From contig CAYQUX010000023.1 of the NCBI GenBank assembly GCA_964420995.1, positions 1 to 64,000 on the forward strand: a stretch of 64,000 bases of DNA, written 5' to 3'. The stretch is from Leptolinea sp964420995 (lineage in GTDB: Bacteria > Chloroflexota > Anaerolineae > Anaerolineales > Anaerolineaceae). Both the position numbers and the translations under genes were made by a program. Positions within the stretch are counted from its first letter, which is position 1, and the number at the start of each line of letters is the position of its first letter. The notes beneath the pieces are model-generated. The model made no database searches. It worked only from the letters and a program-made list of their open reading frames with translations, and was not told the origin of the DNA. Shown one piece after another: positions 1-6,747 of this stretch.

Positions 1-82
1 TTAACGCAATTAAATCCTGATATTCATCTCCTAACCTTCTAGTTCCGGATCTTGTATAAGGACTTTGCGTATTTAATGGCAT
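1..82 (-). CDS. 5' end of a leftward gene, possibly a defence nuclease/NTPase (partial)
   Basis: An open frame of 27 codons starts with ATG (complement of 80-82) and runs off the left edge without a stop. The visible peptide starts MPLNTQSPYTRSG and continues with an R-R-x-G-D-x-Y-Q-D-L core. A basic Gly/Arg stretch followed by [FY]Q-D-L near the N-terminus is often seen in Mrr/DUF4297-like nuclease domains at the front of large anti-phage proteins, but 27 residues cannot prove this. A weak GGGGT ribosome site lies upstream, and a TATAAT (complement of 131-136) could be its -10. The function is inference; that it is coding is moderately likely. Confidence 0.4.
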   Translation of the reverse strand, partial: MPLNTQSPYTRSGTRRLGDEYQDLIAL

Positions 83-480
83 CGAATTTACCCCAACATG
101 AAAACAATTCCAAAAAATTTATTCTATTCGATTATAGATTTTTGAAAATAATCGCTTTATTTAGTTAAAAATTCCATCTTATTTAACAACTCTCGTAACG
201 TCACCAACTTCTTTTGCGAAAGGGTTACCACGAGATATGAATTTATTAGGTTTGGTCCAATTTAAAATTATTATATCCCCAAGTTAAGACATTTATATTA
301 TAGTGGATATTCGTTCCTAGGTGTGACCTCTATTTAATTCTCAATCACCTGTTACAAGGAATCTCACCAATTTTTTCACTAACAACCAAAGACGATATAT
401 CCAATTCACAAATCGAGCCTTTATAAATCTTGGTTCCAAACAATAAGTTCACCAAAGTAATTCATTAATGGAACAGATGT
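83..480. other. AT-rich intergenic region
   Basis: No convincing coding frame is seen. The only signal is TATAAT on the reverse strand (131-136), about 42 bp before the leftward start at 82. The composition is clearly more AT-rich than the phage genes to the right, so this may be the flank of an accessory or defence segment. Confidence 0.4.
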
Positions 481-508
481 TTGAGTTTCACATATGTCGT
501 GCTATATT
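481..508 (+). promoter_or_regulatory. Forward promoter with extended -10
   Basis: TTGAGT (481-486), a 16-bp spacer and TATATT (503-508), with TG one base before the -10 (500-501). Transcription would start near 515, ahead of a 12-codon ORF and a terminator, and then enter the terminase genes if read-through occurs. Confidence 0.55.
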
Positions 509-541
509 GAATCTATTATTGTTTTGTATAGGAGATTATTC

Positions 542-580
542 ATGACTACTGGTGGAAAAATTTACAACACAAATAAATGA
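542..580 (+). CDS. 12-aa leader-type peptide
   Basis: ATG ACT ACT ... TGA encodes MTTGGKIYNTNK, preceded by GGAG (531-534) at good spacing. It lies between a promoter (481-508) and a hairpin terminator (593-618), the layout of a leader peptide. It could instead be a chance ORF on a short terminated RNA. No function can be assigned. Confidence 0.3.
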   Translation: MTTGGKIYNTNK

Positions 581-592
581 CATTGAAAGCGA

Positions 593-618
593 GACGGCTT
601 AATCAGCCGTCTTTTATT
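593..618 (+). terminator. Intrinsic terminator before the terminase operon
   Basis: Perfect 7-bp stem GACGGCT/AGCCGTC with a 5-nt loop, followed by TTTTATT. It sits between the promoter at 481-508 and the first structural-arm gene at 654, so downstream expression needs read-through or antitermination. Confidence 0.75.
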
Positions 619-653
619 AAATCAAATTACTGGTATTGAAAGGAATATCCCTA

Positions 654-911
654 ATGGTATCTCTCTCAAACGATTCCCCTTTATTTGAATCCCGGGACCA
701 GAACCTTGTTGTTATCTTGATAGCCCTTAAGCACAAAGTCGTGAAGTTCCAGAAGCGCAGCGGGATTGTCACTGTGTTCTTTGACAAACTGTCAACAAAG
801 CAAGATGTAGATGCCTTCTATGGCAATCGTCCAATTCCCCTGGATGACGCCCGGATGTTCATTGTGGCGTCAACGATCTTCCGGTCCATGGTCAAAGAAG
901 CGAATGAATAA
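654..911 (+). CDS. Phage protein of unknown function, first gene of the terminase region
   Basis: 85-aa soluble protein. The ATG at 654 is preferred over the upstream TTG (636) because GAAAGGAA (638-645) is well placed for it. No known domain is recognised. The sequence has a beta-strand-like centre (VVKFQKRSGIVTVFF) and no membrane segment. It ends in TAATG, overlapping the next start by one base, so the two are translationally coupled. By position directly before the large terminase it could be a DNA-packaging accessory or small terminase, but it has no visible helix-turn-helix; the role is inference from synteny. Confidence 0.6.
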   Translation: MVSLSNDSPLFESRDQNLVVILIALKHKVVKFQKRSGIVTVFFDKLSTKQDVDAFYGNRPIPLDDARMFIVASTIFRSMVKEANE

Positions 912-1378
912 TGATCGACAAGGACCTTGTTCTCTCAACTGAGGAAAGTGACACCATCCCTGAGTCGATCCGAGATCTTGTCAATTCCGGACGTGCCTTT
1001 CTTGGGGTAGATCCCGCCTGGCATATTTATTTGAAGATGAATGAAAAGCCCCTCGGATCAGACCAAAACGCTGGTTGCGCTCACTGTCGCCCGACTTACA
1101 TGAATGCTCATCTCGAATTTGCTCCATGTGTTGAAGAGGAAACCAAGAAAATCAGGAACGAATATGTGTGGCATGAACTAATGCACGTTTCCATGTCAGA
1201 AGTGGATGCGGTAGTAGATGAAATAGCGGTTTATCTGCCAAAGAAAAAGAGAAAAATCCTTCAATCCAAATATGATGAAGCAGGAGAACGATTTATACAG
1301 CGGACTATCAGGGGCATTCTCGATAATCCAAATATCTTATTGGAAATTGCTACCTTCCTGGGGAAATCCGATTCGTAA
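911..1378 (+). CDS. Putative zinc metallopeptidase-like phage protein (HExxH)
   Basis: 155 aa. The motif W-H-E-L-M-H fits the HExxH zinc-binding motif of zincins and is followed about 10 residues later by acidic residues (EVDAVVDEIA) that could give a third ligand. A C-x2-C pair (GCAHCRP) lies near residue 56. Small HExxH proteins of this kind occur beside packaging genes in several phages, though their role is unclear. It overlaps the upstream stop by one base (TAATG) and ends two bases before terL, so the three genes form one operon. Peptidase activity is inferred from the motif alone. Confidence 0.6.
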   Translation: MIDKDLVLSTEESDTIPESIRDLVNSGRAFLGVDPAWHIYLKMNEKPLGSDQNAGCAHCRPTYMNAHLEFAPCVEEETKKIRNEYVWHELMHVSMSEVDAVVDEIAVYLPKKKRKILQSKYDEAGERFIQRTIRGILDNPNILLEIATFLGKSDS

Positions 1379-1380
1379 GA

Positions 1381-3093
1381 ATGAAAACTCCAGCTACACT
1401 CACTGACCAGGAAATAGAGATCCTTCGCCGGGGTAGAGAAGATCCCAACATCATTACGGATTACTTCTTGCGGCCAAAGGGTGCTACCAAAGGATTCTGG
1501 TTCGATGAAAACTTCGATCCTCTCGGTGCCTGGCAGATCCCGTTCTTCTTTTCCACACAACGTGACCGTTATGTAAGCGGTGGTGTTGGCACGGGTAAAA
1601 CCATAGCCGCTGCAGTGGCCTATGGTGTTGTTTATCCGTTGCTGATCCACCCTAACTATAAGTTTATGAACGTGGCTCCGGTCTCGTACCAGGCCGTCCA
1701 GATGTATCAGATCATCATTGACCTGGCACGGGATACTCCGTTTGAGCGCCTTATCTGGAAGAATCCGGAACGTCCAAACCCTGAAATCGAATTGCGGTTC
1801 AAAGTCTTCAATAGCCTGGTAGTAAGTACCATGCAGTTCATGTCCATCGATAAGAACGCGAAAAACATTTTCTCGTTTGAAGGTGACGTTATCAACATCG
1901 ATGAGGCTGCACAGATCGACCGGCTGGAAGAAGTCATTATCTCCGTGGGTACCCGCCTTCGTGGTGCGTTCCGAGGTCGGAACCGGTTGGGTATCCTCTC
2001 CATGACAACCAATCCCTGGGATAATAACTACTTCTGGTATCTGTTTGATATGGCTCAGGCGGACCCGGAATCGGTTCTTTCCATGGTTGTTTCTTCTCGG
2101 CACAACCACAACATCACCAAAGAGCAGTTGGAGCGCATCCTGGCTCGTATTCCAGAATCAGAACGCGACCGTTTTATCGATGGCGCCAGGCCAGAAGGGC
2201 GTGGCGATTATTTCAACAAACAGTCTGTAACCGAGTGTGAAGATGAAGGTTGGGGGCAGTGGATCGAGCAAATGGTCAAGGATAAGATGCCGGGATATGT
2301 GGTTAACCGGTCCACAGGCGTTGGAGTGGATTATTACACGGTCCCGCCGATGCCAAATTCTCACTATATGATCCTGGGAGATCCCGGAACCGGACAGGCG
2401 CCGAACCGTAATGCCCCAGTAATTATGGTATTTCGTGTAGATGACTTTCCCACAGAAAAAGCGGAAATTGTAGCAGCCTATTGGGGTAATGGGGAAGGAT
2501 CTATTGCTCCCTTTACCCGGCAACTGGCCAAGTGGATGGAGTTATATAAACCGCTCTTTGTAGGTGTTGATTCAACAGCCACGCAGAAGAACACGGCAGA
2601 AACGATCAATGCCCTGATGTTCGACAAGGATGAATTTAACAATCCCCTTGTGGAGCAGATGAAATTGAAAGAAATTAAAGGATTACCCGCAGGTGAAGAT
2701 AGGATGGTCAATATCTTTGGAGAATACTTCAATTTGAAGGGATGTCCGAAGATCTCTGGACTCGATTTCTCTGGAGGACGGAAGCCAGCCTATCTGGTCA
2801 GCGCAAATTTCATGCTTGAAGCCAGGTTATTCCGGTGGCCTAAGTTTTTCACTGGTATGCGAAGTCAATTATCCAACTATGATCCGGCGAAGGATCGTGC
2901 AGGTGCTCCTAAAATCCCACAGGATATCGTTTGTTGTTTCTCAATGGCCGCGTTCGTAATAAGGAAATGGTTCTATGTTAATCTCAAAGATGAAGAAGAT
3001 GAAAATCAAGATTCTAACGGGCACGATCCACGCCCTGGCCGGACTGCAAGGTTATCTTCAGACTCTCGTAGCCAAAGAAGTTCCTCAAGATAA
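1381..3093 (+). CDS. terL: Terminase large subunit
   Basis: 570-aa DNA-packaging motor. The N-terminal ATPase domain has Walker A GGVGTGKT (about residue 66) and Walker B VINIDEA (about residue 170, with the catalytic Glu). The C-terminal RNase-H-like nuclease domain shows acidic motifs ILGDPG (about 332) and FVGVDST (about 398), plus a late Asp in PQDIV (about 523). It docks on the portal and cuts packaged DNA. The last 25 or so residues are Ser/Arg/Pro-rich and unlike folded protein; a second reading frame (2990-3154) overlaps them. Usually portal follows directly, but here 3.6 kb of AT-rich cargo separates them. Confidence 0.93.
   Translation: MKTPATLTDQEIEILRRGREDPNIITDYFLRPKGATKGFWFDENFDPLGAWQIPFFFSTQRDRYVSGGVGTGKTIAAAVAYGVVYPLLIHPNYKFMNVAPVSYQAVQMYQIIIDLARDTPFERLIWKNPERPNPEIELRFKVFNSLVVSTMQFMSIDKNAKNIFSFEGDVINIDEAAQIDRLEEVIISVGTRLRGAFRGRNRLGILSMTTNPWDNNYFWYLFDMAQADPESVLSMVVSSRHNHNITKEQLERILARIPESERDRFIDGARPEGRGDYFNKQSVTECEDEGWGQWIEQMVKDKMPGYVVNRSTGVGVDYYTVPPMPNSHYMILGDPGTGQAPNRNAPVIMVFRVDDFPTEKAEIVAAYWGNGEGSIAPFTRQLAKWMELYKPLFVGVDSTATQKNTAETINALMFDKDEFNNPLVEQMKLKEIKGLPAGEDRMVNIFGEYFNLKGCPKISGLDFSGGRKPAYLVSANFMLEARLFRWPKFFTGMRSQLSNYDPAKDRAGAPKIPQDIVCCFSMAAFVIRKWFYVNLKDEEDENQDSNGHDPRPGRTARLSSDSRSQRSSSR
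1968..1983. promoter_or_regulatory. Dispersed 16-bp palindrome, copy 1
   Basis: GTTCCGAGGTCGGAAC: perfect 7-bp arms around GG. It lies inside terL and belongs to the palindrome family repeated through the prophage. Confidence 0.5.
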
Positions 3094-3154
3094 CACTCCA
3101 AAACGGCAGTATATTCGGTCGACCTGGCGAGATCGCAGGAGTGAAAGATTGTAG
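2990..3154 (+). CDS. Small ORF overlapping the 3' end of terL
   Basis: 54 codons in another frame (alternative ATG at 2999), starting inside terL and ending 61 bases after it. The product starts MKKMKIKILTGTIHALAG and ends in a basic tail (STWRDRRSERL). Its composition looks more protein-like than the overlapping terL C-terminus. No family is recognised. A purine-rich GAAGAAG precedes the second ATG. It may be a small packaging-linked protein or the stub of a gene cut by the neighbouring cargo insertion. Confidence 0.35.
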   Translation: MKKMKIKILTGTIHALAGLQGYLQTLVAKEVPQDNTPKRQYIRSTWRDRRSERL

Positions 3155-3969
3155 AACAAGGAGCCGATTTGTAAGATTTTGAAAACTTATTTTTGGAGAA
3201 ATTATTACTGGAGTTCGTTATATAATATATCTAATAATTAAGAGGGTGAAAATAATGTCAATTAAGAGATGCGATGTCTTAAGAAAATATTATAAACTTA
3301 GTTTAATTTTCTATATATTCAACTGTAACAGGACAGTATATCTGCGAAATGGCATCATAGGAAAAATCTGACTATTCAAATTATTAGTTAACATGTAATC
3401 AATATATAAGAAAAACTGTTCGAAACATAGCTCAACCTCAAACTTATGCTAATATTTTACTATATGATGTGGAAGAAAAGCGTTGGATGTTTTCAACAAT
3501 TTTAGAAGGGATTATGTTTTTCTCATAAATCAATTGATGGAAATACAAGCGATTGTAATTTAATTTCACATCTAAAGTGTCAGCATGAAAGCGGGCGATT
3601 AACAAATGTTGCCGCGTACTATCAAAGGTATAACTGCTAAAGTCTACAATTCCGATGTTTTGCGGATTTTTTTGCTGAGAACATTTTCAGATATTGAATT
3701 TTGTAAAAAGCCGATATTTACAATTCTATTCAAACACTTAAAGGGTAATTATTAGAATATGAGGTCTAAAAGCAAGTCAACTCCGCAATCAAGATATTAA
3801 CGTCCGCTGTTCACACTTTTATGACGCTGACCTCTACAGCAGATTAGGGTCTTGTAGTATTTCTCACCAATTCTCACACTTCTTGGTTTCGTTTCAAGTT
3901 TTAGCCGCCTAATTTTCATTTCCAATTCAAAGATAGTCCAATAGTGTTTTGATACGAAAGAGGGTTAGC
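3155..3969 (+). other. AT-rich non-coding stretch at the left edge of the cargo block
   Basis: About 800 bp without a long ORF, far more AT-rich than terL. One short ORF with a ribosome site (3255-3371) is listed separately. Nothing else convincing is seen. The abrupt composition change right after terL marks a transferred insert. Confidence 0.45.
3255..3371 (+). CDS. Small basic ORF, 38 aa, doubtful
   Basis: ATG at 3255 follows AGAGGGTGA (3241-3249), and a TATAAT-rich stretch lies about 30 bp upstream. The product begins MSIKRCDVLRKYYKLSLIF, with a short hydrophobic run (LSLIFYIF) and basic flanks. It could be a small membrane peptide or chance. Its only support is start context. Confidence 0.2.
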   Translation: MSIKRCDVLRKYYKLSLIFYIFNCNRTVYLRNGIIGKI

Positions 3970-5262
3970 ATGAAAAAAAATGTGAACGATGGAAACAACT
4001 CTACAAGTATATTAACAGTAAATGATTACCATCCAAATGACGTTCTTATAACAAATACAATGCTAAAGTCGGTTTCTGCCTGTACCAGACAAGATAAAAT
4101 TGAAGTCGGTCACTTATTTGATTTAGCAAATTTATCAGAAGCAATGATATTGCATGATCGTCTACTAATTCATCCCTATGATTCGCCCCTTGAAGAAAAC
4201 GAGAGTCTTTATAAGACATTGTCAGATGAGGGGATACTATACAATACTCATCCAGTTGACGTAAAAACTGTTAATCTTAAGGCTATGGATTTGGTTAAAT
4301 ATGTACTTTCTGATGAGTACGAACCTACCAAAAAAGATGAAATGATTAAGAAAACCGAGATAATCCTGAATGATGATATTAGAAAATGGGACAACAAATT
4401 AGTTGAGGATCAAATCTCCCCAAATTTTCGTAATAAAATCTTTGATCCAAGTAACATTAAACCCTTCAACCCAGATTACTTTTATGATGCTGCGCATTAC
4501 TTCCTTTCTCATCATAGCACAAGCTTAAATATGAATATTGTTTGGGATACTCATGTTCTAACATATTGGGTGCTATGGGATAATCTATCAATTTCATACT
4601 ATCCAAGTTTCGATCGATTACAATTAACAGCATTATTAAATCAAAAATTTCATTCTTCACTTACTGAGAAAGCCTATCGCGTAGTTGCAGATTCTTTAGA
4701 TAGCACAGTTGCAGGCCTCAAAGAGTATTTATCTCCATTTGCGACGCCAATACCTTATGTGCTATCAATTATTCTAAATAAAGCGTCAAAACCCGAAGAC
4801 ATTATTGAATTAATGCTAGAGGAGCGACATAAAAGTCGAAAATTTAGAGAGGTATTTACAGAGTATGAATATTCAATCAAAAATGCCAAAACCCTTAATG
4901 ATGCTTTGAATGCCAGAAAAAAAGTAAATGAAGCAATTACCGTACTATCAAAAGCAACAGAAATTCAATCTACTAAATACTTCAATGAAATATTATCATT
5001 CTCAGAAGCGCTTATTGCCCCCATCGTTAATCCATTAGATCCCAAATCATATTCACACTCATTAATTACCATGCCGGTAGAGAGTTTGAAACATTGGTGG
5101 ACAAAAAGAAAAGTTATTTATATGTTTTCTTTTGTAAAAAAAGCAAAACAAATTAAACCTTTAATTGAAAATGCAAATAGGATTTGGGCGCAACCAATCA
5201 CCGAAGAACAAATTGGAGCTCTTCCAAAATATCTAGAGCAAATAATAAAATTAAAAAAATGA
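3970..5262 (+). CDS. Unknown 430-aa cargo protein, possible defence component
   Basis: The start is ATG 3970 with AGGG 7 bases upstream; an upstream in-frame TTG has no ribosome site. The product is soluble, Lys/Asn/Glu-rich and largely helical, with no recognised catalytic motif. Residues 35-75 hold an L-x-x-L-S-E-A-x-I-L-H-D-R-L-L-I-H segment of a type I associate with uncharacterised proteins of accessory islands. The gene is AT-rich, unlike its structural neighbours, and sits in the terL-portal gap with an AbiTii gene downstream. It shares an ATGA overlap with a 36-aa ORF. A defence or exclusion role is inference from context only. Confidence 0.7.
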   Translation: MKKNVNDGNNSTSILTVNDYHPNDVLITNTMLKSVSACTRQDKIEVGHLFDLANLSEAMILHDRLLIHPYDSPLEENESLYKTLSDEGILYNTHPVDVKTVNLKAMDLVKYVLSDEYEPTKKDEMIKKTEIILNDDIRKWDNKLVEDQISPNFRNKIFDPSNIKPFNPDYFYDAAHYFLSHHSTSLNMNIVWDTHVLTYWVLWDNLSISYYPSFDRLQLTALLNQKFHSSLTEKAYRVVADSLDSTVAGLKEYLSPFATPIPYVLSIILNKASKPEDIIELMLEERHKSRKFREVFTEYEYSIKNAKTLNDALNARKKVNEAITVLSKATEIQSTKYFNEILSFSEALIAPIVNPLDPKSYSHSLITMPVESLKHWWTKRKVIYMFSFVKKAKQIKPLIENANRIWAQPITEEQIGALPKYLEQIIKLKK

Positions 5263-5369
5263 TCAAGGAAATAAAAAATGTGTCAGGTGGCTTGCAAAGT
5301 TTACACCCAATCTTGGGGAGTCTGGCTACTTCCCAAGTAGGTATTTCTACCATATCATTTGCCAATTGA
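5259..5369 (+). CDS. 36-aa ORF translationally coupled to the 430-aa cargo gene
   Basis: The ATG (5259-5261) overlaps the preceding stop as ATGA, the classical coupling arrangement. The product starts MIKEIKNVSGGLQSLHPILG and continues weakly hydrophobic (SLATSQVGISTISFA). It is too short for domain recognition. It could be a small partner, toxin/antitoxin peptide or immunity factor of the upstream protein. Evidence is the exact overlap plus absence of another start; conservation is unknown. Confidence 0.45.
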   Translation: MIKEIKNVSGGLQSLHPILGSLATSQVGISTISFAN

Positions 5370-5376
5370 ACGGCGT

Positions 5377-5430
5377 CCCCCCTCCATACCGAGTGGGGGC
5401 AACTCTAACCGTTAGCTGGCAGGATATAAT
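5377..5430 (+). promoter_or_regulatory. Hairpin and -10 element before the AbiTii gene
   Basis: A CCCCC/GGGGG hairpin (5377-5382 with 5395-5399) lacks a T-run. TATAAT (5425-5430) follows, with no clear -35. The AbiTii ATG is only 9 bases after the -10, so the mRNA might be leaderless. Confidence 0.35.
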
Positions 5431-5439
5431 AATCGAAGT

Positions 5440-6525
5440 ATGAATATTAGTTCGACTACAACACCTCAAGATGAAGCGATTGGATTGCTAGGCGAAGTCA
5501 TAACAAATCTAACTTCCGCCAACAAGAATATAAAATCTGTCCTTCGAATGTGTCAGCATGTCTGTGAGCTTTTAGGATTGGATCAACAAAAAAATTGGAT
5601 TTATCAAGAGCTTAATGGATACTACAATGGTGCGATTTTACCTCCTTATCGCAAAATTAGTGGGATGCGCAAATGGGATGTCAGTCAATCGGGGCACGAT
5701 AGTATTACCTGGTTATCAGAATCTATTGCATATGGAGTTGACTCTCAGATATATGAAGAAGAGACAGATACTTTAGAAGTTTGGGCTGGCATAGACTGGT
5801 TTATCTCTACATCACCCATCGGTTATAGGGAAGTTCTCAAGGAAACCAAAGTAGTAACAACTCCATCAAAAAGAGATAGAGTAACATTGCATCGAGTAAG
5901 GATATTTGGATCGCCAGCAATAACTTGGGGATTGTCTCAAATTGAAAAGGCTATCTATGACTTTGCATCTAGAACCTATGTGCAATTGAAATATAGCAAT
6001 GTTATTAGGCACATTTGGGACGGATACCAGATTCAGGTTGATAAAGTAATTTCGCAATTAGGATTAACACAACATCTTTCAGCAATTGAAACTAATCTAA
6101 TCTCAACAAATCCTGAAGCATGGAGATCAGCTGCTTTTGAATGCCGCAATTTGGTAAACGATTTGGCTAATTATCTTTGGCGTGATCCGCGAGTCAGATA
6201 TGAATATCTACCAGGGAAAACTGACGATGGAAAACTCGATGTTTCGCAAGGCAAGTCCGGAAATCGTCTATCTGCATATTTACACCAGAAGGGAATAACT
6301 GGCACTCAAGGTAAGTATCTTCGCGACGAAGCATCGCGGCTTTCCACATCTATTCAATCTTTGATTTCCTTTCAATCAGAAGCGCACGAACCAGTGAGTA
6401 ATTTAAATGCAAGATCAGTAGCCATAGCCACTTACATTCTTATTGCCGAAATAATAATGCGCACCGACCTAATACCTGTTGAACATTACCAAAAACCAGT
6501 AATTGAAGATGATAATTCCACCTAA
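5440..6525 (+). CDS. AbiTii-domain abortive-infection-like protein
   Basis: 361 aa. Residues about 10-75 fit the AbiTii N-terminal domain: SVLRMCQHVCELLGL, then W-I-Y-Q-E-L-N-G-Y and LPPYRKISG match the family pattern 'LLRK...A..LGL..W...ELNGY....LPxYR'. The C-terminal region (about 210-350) is helical and unassigned. AbiTii proteins belong to abortive infection, in which infected cells arrest; the mechanism is not established. The gene is AT-rich, carried between terL and portal, and followed by its own intergenic space, consistent with lysogenic-conversion cargo protecting the host. The start has no Shine-Dalgarno and is close behind a TATAAT. Confidence 0.75.
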   Translation: MNISSTTTPQDEAIGLLGEVITNLTSANKNIKSVLRMCQHVCELLGLDQQKNWIYQELNGYYNGAILPPYRKISGMRKWDVSQSGHDSITWLSESIAYGVDSQIYEEETDTLEVWAGIDWFISTSPIGYREVLKETKVVTTPSKRDRVTLHRVRIFGSPAITWGLSQIEKAIYDFASRTYVQLKYSNVIRHIWDGYQIQVDKVISQLGLTQHLSAIETNLISTNPEAWRSAAFECRNLVNDLANYLWRDPRVRYEYLPGKTDDGKLDVSQGKSGNRLSAYLHQKGITGTQGKYLRDEASRLSTSIQSLISFQSEAHEPVSNLNARSVAIATYILIAEIIMRTDLIPVEHYQKPVIEDDNST

Positions 6526-6622
6526 CAAAGCATCGTGTTCTTGAGAAGTCACTATCTGCTTGCAGATTGATGTCCAGATCCTTTTTTTTTGTAAAAAACG
6601 TATATAAGGGGCTCGCTTGGCA

Positions 6623-6650
6623 TTGACATCATAGAACAACCATCTATAAT
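6623..6650 (+). promoter_or_regulatory. Consensus forward promoter upstream of the portal operon
   Basis: TTGACA (6623-6628), 16-bp spacer, TATAAT (6645-6650): both hexamers match consensus. Start near 6657. A strong terminator follows 26 bp later, before the portal gene. Confidence 0.8.
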
Positions 6651-6682
6651 GAATCTGTAGTTCGCATATCCTAATAACATAA

Positions 6683-6727
6683 AAACGCAAGATGACATGT
6701 TTCCCGTGCCCTCTTGCGTTTTTTGTT
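6683..6727 (+). terminator. Intrinsic terminator between late promoter and portal
   Basis: 10-bp perfect stem AAACGCAAGA/TCTTGCGTTT (6683-6692 with 6712-6721), 19-nt loop, T-rich tail. Placed after a consensus promoter and before the portal ribosome site, it would cut the late transcript unless bypassed. Confidence 0.8.
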
Positions 6728-6747
6728 TTAAGTATTTTTGGAGAATC

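Noticed and set aside
911..1378. Small terminase subunit
   Set aside because: The HExxH motif and lack of a helix-turn-helix argue against it; no small terminase could be assigned with confidence.
1261..2109. 282-codon reverse ORF opposite terL
   Set aside because: Shadow of terL: terL has clear motifs and ribosome context, the reverse frame has none.
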